A DNA stretch of 25,656 bases from DASWYB01 sp036405195 (lineage in GTDB: Bacteria > Patescibacteriota > UBA1384 > 2-12-FULL-50-11 > DASWYB01), in the NCBI GenBank assembly GCA_036405195.1, contig DASWYB010000037.1, positions 1-25,656 of the forward strand. The letters run 5' to 3'. The notes beneath the pieces were generated by a model, which searched no databases, was not told the DNA's origin, and saw only the letters and a list, made by a program, of their open reading frames with translations. Positions 21,694 through 25,656 of this stretch are shown piece after piece (position 1 is the first letter of the stretch; each line of letters opens with the position of its first letter). Made by a program: the position numbers and the translations under genes.

Positions 21694-21737
21694 CAAAAAA
21701 CCGGAGGACAGGCGCATACCGCGCGCCGTCCTCCGGT
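21694..21737 (-). terminator. Intrinsic terminator of the pgeF gene
   Basis: On the minus strand a 10-bp stem ACCGGAGGAC / GTCCTCCGGT encloses an inner GGCGC/GCGCC stem and is followed directly by a T run. It starts about 12 bases after the pgeF stop. Confidence 0.85.
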
Positions 21738-21749
21738 CGAGAATGAGCA

Positions 21750-22523
21750 TCAGACGATCCCAACCGCCACCAGGTGGCGGCCGTCGATACCTTCCTTCCC
21801 CCACCCCACCCAGCGGTGGTGCGAGAAAAAGTCAGAACCGGAGTAGGTGTCAATCGGACACCGCTCGATACGTTCGCGCAGAACGCCTGCCGCAACGAGC
21901 TGATCATAGGCCCGATCAACCCACCGCAGGACGATCCCTCCACCAGTCTCCCTGATGTAAGGGTTCCATCTCGGAGAGTCGAGCCGTGGGCCACGCGTGT
22001 CCATCCAGGCGCCTTCTCCATCAGACCCTTGCCAGGACGGCCCCATGGCCACCAGAAGATCCGACGGATTGACGCCGAAACGGCGCTCAAGGTATCGAAC
22101 CGTCTTGGTCGGCACATCGAGGCCAACCCCCTGGTACCCCGCATGAGCCAGCGCAATCGTGCGAGTCACCGGATCGACGATGACGAGTCCAAGGCAATCT
22201 GCGATCGCCTGAACTAGTACCGACGGCCCCTGCGTGACCAGAACATCACAGTCGGGCGCCAACCACACCCCCTCGTGGGGCACCGTTCTGATCTCATCGG
22301 AATGAGACATGACTGGCGCCACCACATGGGGCATCTGTGCTGACGGGAGGTCGAACCCGAGCTCGCGCAGGAAAGCTTCCCGGCGAGGCAGGACAACACT
22401 TCGGGGCTCTTGCGACAGCGACATGTTGCCATGCGCCATCGTAGAGCAGCCAGCCCGCAGCCACTCAACATCATTGAACAGGCCAAAGGTCAGAGCCCTT
22501 GGCTGGACCTCTATCGCAGACAC
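21750..22523 (-). CDS. pgeF: YfiH/PgeF-family peptidoglycan-editing or polyphenol-oxidase-like protein
   Basis: The 257-residue protein has the three metal ligands of the YfiH (DUF152) family: His74 in VMSHSDEI, Cys110 in ADCLGLVIVDP, and His127 in ALAHAGYQGV (usually HAGWRG). The FFSHHRW motif near the C-terminus is the FFSHRR-like signature. PgeF removes wrongly built muramyl peptides in E. coli; relatives are reported as purine nucleoside-processing enzymes or laccases, so the exact reaction is open. The start is GTG with AAGGAG seven bases upstream. The gene is clearly GC-richer than the dcw genes, like the desaturase gene, which may mean transfer. It lies 70 bases after ldcA and has its own promoter. 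Confidence 0.85.
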   Translation of the reverse strand: MSAIEVQPRALTFGLFNDVEWLRAGCSTMAHGNMSLSQEPRSVVLPRREAFLRELGFDLPSAQMPHVVAPVMSHSDEIRTVPHEGVWLAPDCDVLVTQGPSVLVQAIADCLGLVIVDPVTRTIALAHAGYQGVGLDVPTKTVRYLERRFGVNPSDLLVAMGPSWQGSDGEGAWMDTRGPRLDSPRWNPYIRETGGGIVLRWVDRAYDQLVAAGVLRERIERCPIDTYSGSDFFSHHRWVGWGKEGIDGRHLVAVGIV

Positions 22524-22559
22524 TTTCGACTCCTTCCTAACCCGTCAATTTATTGCCAA

Positions 22560-22593
22560 ACGATACCACAAAACACCCTAAAAGTCAAGGGTG
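22560..22593 (-). promoter_or_regulatory. Overlapping ldcA terminator and pgeF promoter
   Basis: On the minus strand CACCCT-TGACTTTT-AGGGTG, followed by TTTTGT, is a 6-bp terminator stem that begins directly after the ldcA stop. TTGACT (22583-22588), starting in the stem and running into the loop, is a -35, and TGG-TATCGT 17 bases later is an extended -10 (22560-22565) for pgeF. One short sequence thus serves both purposes. Confidence 0.65.
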
Positions 22594-23565
22594 CTAGTGG
22601 GTTAAAATCTGGATGCGTGAACCTGTTGCTTGAGCATCAATACGAACCGTCCCACCGACAGGGAGCGTGAGCAGAGGTACCGTATGACCGAAGTCCAATC
22701 CAGTAATAATAGGAATGTGCCGCAGGCCAAGTTGGTCAAGCAGGAGGTGGCGGAGTAACTCATCCGTCATGCTCGAGCCTCGTTGCCACCGGCCGATTAG
22801 AAGACCTTTAATTTGAGAAAACCCAGGCTGGAGCGAGAGGGCACGAAACCCACGAGCAATACGTGCAAAATGCTCGGCATCGTCATCCTCCAAAAATAAA
22901 ATTGCATCTTGAAGCGACGGAAAAAACTTACTGCCTTGCAGAAGATTAAAAGTAAGAAGATTGCCACCCCATAGCTGCCCTTCGGCAGTTCCTTCATTAA
23001 GGACCACTGCCCCTGGGTTAAGAAATAATTCGGTACTTTTGCGAGAATCACTCCATGCTCGTGACGAAGGGAGTGAATATGGATCAGACGTAAAGGTTGC
23101 GTTGTAAAACGAGTCAACTACTTCATCTATTCCCGTAAAAGCTCCAAAAGATGCATACACGGGTCCCGCATAGGTTACAAATCCACAGGCAACCGAAATT
23201 GCCGTCGTCAAAGTAGTAATATCCGAAAAGCCGCACAGTATCTTGGGGTTATTTTTCACTAATTCCCAGTCTATATAAGGCAGAAGATCGTTGGCATTAT
23301 ACCCCCCTGTCACCGGCAAGATCGCTTTAACTTCTGGATCCGCAAAAGCGGCATGGAAATCTTTAAGACGCCCTTCAATTGGACTGGCATAAAAACCATC
23401 ACTCAAACGGGCATGGGAAGAAAAGCGAACACGCAGTCCAAGCTGCGACAAAATATGATGAGCGCGCGCTTGCTCATCTTCGGGGATTCTCGATAAAGAG
23501 GCTGACGGTGCAATAACCTCTACGAGATCGCCTGATTGAAGCCGTGGTGGGGAGATATAAGACAT
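22594..23565 (-). CDS. ldcA: LD-carboxypeptidase / MccF-type S66 serine peptidase
   Basis: The 323-residue protein has the S66 catalytic residues: the nucleophile Ser114 in GFSDIT, Glu226 in FLEDDDAEHFAR and His294 in LDFGHTVPLLTLPVGG. Other landmarks are LVEVIAPSA near the start, VTGGYNANDLLPYIDW and EGQLWGGNLLTFNLLQGS. S66 enzymes either remove the terminal D-Ala from murein tetrapeptides during recycling (LdcA) or cleave microcin C-type compounds (MccF). Neighbouring alr and downstream pgeF favour the cell-wall role, but the MccF subtype cannot be ruled out. No signal peptide, so cytosolic. It begins four bases after the alr stop, with only a weak ribosome binding site. Confidence 0.85.
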   Translation of the reverse strand: MSYISPPRLQSGDLVEVIAPSASLSRIPEDEQARAHHILSQLGLRVRFSSHARLSDGFYASPIEGRLKDFHAAFADPEVKAILPVTGGYNANDLLPYIDWELVKNNPKILCGFSDITTLTTAISVACGFVTYAGPVYASFGAFTGIDEVVDSFYNATFTSDPYSLPSSRAWSDSRKSTELFLNPGAVVLNEGTAEGQLWGGNLLTFNLLQGSKFFPSLQDAILFLEDDDAEHFARIARGFRALSLQPGFSQIKGLLIGRWQRGSSMTDELLRHLLLDQLGLRHIPIITGLDFGHTVPLLTLPVGGTVRIDAQATGSRIQILTH

Positions 23566-23569
23566 AACT

Positions 23570-24673
23570 CTACTTTGTTTTCATTCGAGGGATTGCTGGC
23601 GAGAGCCGCGCAAGAATTTCATAATCAATCGTACCTACGAACTCAGCCATTTCTTCAGCGGTTATCGCAATAGTATCCTGTTTGCCAAGAAGGACAACTT
23701 CGTCTCCCACCTGAGGTCGAAATACCGCCGAAGCATCAACCATTGTGTGACTCATACAAACTTCTCCCACAATTGGGCAGCGCTTGCCGCCAATTAAGAC
23801 AAACCCTTTATTACTGAGCTTACGGTCAAGGCCATCAGCATATCCTACAGGCAGCGTGGCAATCAGCTGCGTTTTATCGCTCGTATAGGTAGCATTATAC
23901 CCAACTGTTTCGCCTGCTTGAATACGATGGATAGCCAGAATCTGTGTTTTCCAAGTGAGCGCTGGCTCGGTTGTAAAATTAGGGCGTTTGGCACCATACA
24001 GCATTCGTCCAAACCGAACCCCATCAAATAAGTAATCCATGTAATCATGCTCCGTCCCGAGCAACGATTCACTCGCAAACACATGGACATAGGGAACCGG
24101 CAAACCTTCTTGTTGTAAGTCGAATTGGAACTGACGCATAACCTCAGCCTGACGTTCGGTCACTTCACGGTCTGACGCATGATAAATATGCGTAAACATC
24201 CCTTCTATGTGAACCGGACTCTTTTCGTTACTCAAAGAGCGAATAACTTCAGTAGCAGCAGGAATGGCCATACCGAGCCGATTCATACCCGTTTCTATTT
24301 CGAGATGCACTAATGCCTGTTTACCATGACGTTGCGCAGCCAGTTGGATATCGGAGAGGTGTTGCGGTGTGGTTGCCACAAGGCGAATCTCTCGCTGTAC
24401 TAATGTTCCTATATCGTGTTTTTCAGCCGGAGTCAGCAAAACTACCGGTGTACGCGGGTATTTTTCGGCCAAAAATAATGCATCTTTGCACTCTGTTACG
24501 ACAAAACCATCAACACCAGCCCTCCAAAACGCATCACTCGCAAGCTCGAGTCCGTGACCATAGGCGTTGGCTTTCACAACGGCATACAGCGCGGTTCCTT
24601 CGCCAATGGCCTCACGAACTGCCCGAACATTCCGGATCAAGGCAAAAGGATTAACCTCAATCCACGTGTGCAT
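23570..24673 (-). CDS. alr: Alanine racemase
   Basis: The 367-residue PLP enzyme has the cofactor Lys34 in VVKANAYGHG, HLEIETGMNRLGM, and the catalytic Tyr259 in ETVGYNATY near the start of the C-terminal domain, with LPVGYADGL following. The second-subunit loop that usually reads CMDQxMVD is CMSHTMVD (Ser308 for Asp), a small departure. It converts L-Ala to D-Ala for the wall peptide, feeding MurF. The ATG lies 17 bases inside the 3' end of recO, so the two genes overlap and are probably translated together. Confidence 0.93.
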   Translation of the reverse strand: MHTWIEVNPFALIRNVRAVREAIGEGTALYAVVKANAYGHGLELASDAFWRAGVDGFVVTECKDALFLAEKYPRTPVVLLTPAEKHDIGTLVQREIRLVATTPQHLSDIQLAAQRHGKQALVHLEIETGMNRLGMAIPAATEVIRSLSNEKSPVHIEGMFTHIYHASDREVTERQAEVMRQFQFDLQQEGLPVPYVHVFASESLLGTEHDYMDYLFDGVRFGRMLYGAKRPNFTTEPALTWKTQILAIHRIQAGETVGYNATYTSDKTQLIATLPVGYADGLDRKLSNKGFVLIGGKRCPIVGEVCMSHTMVDASAVFRPQVGDEVVLLGKQDTIAITAEEMAEFVGTIDYEILARLSPAIPRMKTK

Positions 24674-25412
24674 AGCTTTGCAAATCCTTTAAAATACGAG
24701 TCGTACGAAAATCTTGATCGAGCGAGTACTGCACATGCCGCAGCAAGAGAGACTCTACCCGCGCCGACATATCCGAGTTAATACGGAGCTTCTCTACTTG
24801 CGAAACAGGGGTCTTCGCTAAATAGCGCATGACCTTAATATCATCAATCGAGAGTACCTGGCCAGCTGCGGCGCCAACCGAACAACTCACGATACCACCA
24901 TGGGCTTCGCTCCATACCAAGCGTTGATCTTCAGCGAGCGGCGTGCCGCAATGTGCGCACAGTTGCAGTTGTGGCTCGAATCCAAGCAAACGCGAGACCT
25001 GCAAAATAAGCGACGGCAACACAAGCCGATGATCCGACACCACCAGTTGTTCGATGCCCTCTTGAAGGCACCGATATAACGGCATGTTCGCTTCCTGCTC
25101 TTGGCACCCTTTGTCGACAAGTTCGGCTAATATATGGAGTCTCTCGTAGAGCGTGGGATCTTCGGCTACGCCATCAAAAATTTGTTCGTGACTCATTTGA
25201 GACACAATGGGGATAGACGTTTTAAAGTTAAGCTGGCATGAGACCAAAGTAAAAAGTTCGGTGTATCCTAAAAGTTTGCTCGTGATACGTCGAGCGCCTT
25301 TGGCAATAGCACGAACTTTTCCATTTTTTTCGCTATAAAGCGTAAGCATTAAATCAGCTTCACCAAATGGAACACGCCGCAAAATAATCGCTCGGTCTTT
25401 AACTGTCTGCAT
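24657..25412 (-). CDS. recO: DNA repair protein RecO
   Basis: From the ATG at 25412 the protein has 251 residues, the usual RecO length. The N-terminal OB fold begins TVKDRAIILRRVPFGEADLMLTLYSEKNGKVRAIAKGARR, the RecO signature. The C-terminal half has PSLILQVSRLLGFEPQLQLCAHCG; only three of the four zinc-finger Cys positions are evident (CAHC and a later C in IVSCSV). RecO helps load RecA at single-stranded gaps with RecR. The start is chosen because TGG-TACACT ends nine bases before it; the ORF opens 14 codons upstream, across the promoter. It heads a recO-alr-ldcA operon. Confidence 0.92.
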   Translation of the reverse strand: MQTVKDRAIILRRVPFGEADLMLTLYSEKNGKVRAIAKGARRITSKLLGYTELFTLVSCQLNFKTSIPIVSQMSHEQIFDGVAEDPTLYERLHILAELVDKGCQEQEANMPLYRCLQEGIEQLVVSDHRLVLPSLILQVSRLLGFEPQLQLCAHCGTPLAEDQRLVWSEAHGGIVSCSVGAAAGQVLSIDDIKVMRYLAKTPVSQVEKLRINSDMSARVESLLLRHVQYSLDQDFRTTRILKDLQSYAHVD

Positions 25413-25421
25413 GATAGGGCT

Positions 25422-25430
25422 AGTGTACCA
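25422..25430 (-). promoter_or_regulatory. Extended -10 promoter of the recO-alr-ldcA operon
   Basis: On the minus strand TGG-TACACT then nine bases then the recO ATG. The leader would be about two or three bases. Confidence 0.5.
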
Positions 25431-25442
25431 TATAACACGCCG

Positions 25443-25656
25443 CAAACCAGACAAGAAAGAGAGCTCCTAGAGCCGCTTTCTGTTAAGAAAAGTCCCCACC
25501 CAACGGCATCGCGCGCGTCAGGCAGGGACTGGGAGAAATAGGATTTCGCAGACCATGCTAGGTCTTACGCTGAGGTCGACCGAGGATAACGGCGGGTGTA
25601 GAGCGGTCTTTTTACCGACGCTCCGTCTTCACCTTCGGTGACCGTTCCACTGCAGA
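25443..25656 (-). ncRNA. rnpB: Probable RNase P RNA, 3' part (5' part beyond the window)
   Basis: There is no credible ORF. Read on the minus strand, GGTGAAGACGGAGCG, CGGTAAAAAGACCGCTC resembles the conserved GGTGAAA...GGTAAGAGC block (CR II, P10-P12) with a possible hairpin whose loop carries GGTAA. TGCGAAATCCTAT resembles the CR III region. ACAGAAAGCGGCTCTAG near the 3' end corresponds to the ACAGAA...GGCTTA stretch that forms the 3' strand of helix P4. The opposite P4 strand (usually GAGGAAAGTCC) would lie past the window edge, so the call cannot be completed here. RNase P RNA removes tRNA 5' leaders. The 3' boundary is approximate. A different structured RNA is possible. Confidence 0.5.

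Noticed and set aside
21610..21804. N-terminal 65-codon extension of the glycyl-tRNA synthetase
   Set aside because: It crosses the gene's own promoter and the pgeF terminator; the family start and ribosome binding site are at 21609.
25470..25656. RNase P RNA on the plus strand (GAAAAGTCCCC resembling the 5' GGAAAGTCC block)
   Set aside because: The downstream CR II and CR III patterns fit the minus strand better, and the plus-strand match is limited to that short block.

Overview
The window most likely comes from a member of the Candidate Phyla Radiation (Patescibacteria). The pointers are a MurF without the usual N-terminal domain, a compact dcw cluster mixed with many small single-gene enzymes, very short intergenic spacers, and many genes that appear to be leaderless. 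The standard bacterial code fits: TGA acts as a stop and no reading frame needs recoding. This assignment is inferred from gene content and organisation, since no rRNA or ribosomal protein lies in the window.

Layout. 1-5120 holds the 5' end of an ASCH-domain gene, then an eight-gene minus-strand operon read GNAT acetyltransferase, Ldh_2 dehydrogenase, Nudix hydrolase, unknown protein, HIT protein, inositol-monophosphatase-like protein, NIF3/YqfO-like protein and M48 peptidase. 5183-11382 holds single-gene units: asparaginase, a GH5 glucanase-like protein, a P-loop kinase fused to a SET domain, a frameshifted YdcF gene, YdeI, an APH kinase, a GrpB-like protein and a second GNAT. 11453-18308 is a minus-strand division and wall cluster: mraZ, rsmH, ftsL, ftsI, murF, mraY, uppS. 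18609-22523 holds a small membrane protein, a GC-rich acyl-ACP desaturase gene, glycyl-tRNA synthetase and a GC-rich PgeF/YfiH gene. 22594-25412 is a recO-alr-ldcA operon, followed by what looks like the 3' half of RNase P RNA on the minus strand at the window edge.

Functional theme. MraY, MurF, FtsI, FtsL, UppS, alanine racemase, LD-carboxypeptidase and PgeF together cover lipid I formation, D-Ala supply, transpeptidation and editing or recycling of the wall peptide. The 1-11.4 kb part looks like an accessory collection of small-molecule enzymes, several with altered catalytic residues.

Main observations. (1) In nine transcription units a -10 hexamer of TATAAT type ends exactly six bases before the ATG, and in three more it ends eight or nine bases before, so transcription should start at or next to the start codon. 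Genes inside operons carry Shine-Dalgarno sequences instead. (2) The mraZ leader has a consensus promoter, four MraZ-type TGGGG boxes with a 10-bp period, a leaderless eight-codon ORF written across those boxes, and an inverted copy of two boxes that would form a 16-bp hairpin. (3) The 289-bp mraZ-rsmH spacer can form several helices and contains a G-quadruplex motif. (4) A kinase-SET fusion, a diiron acyl-ACP desaturase, and an asparaginase and an IMPase-like protein with replaced active-site Asp residues are unusual genes. (5) A 45-bp terminator-promoter unit is repeated on both sides of one GNAT gene. I found no insertion sequence, integrase, CRISPR array or tRNA gene.
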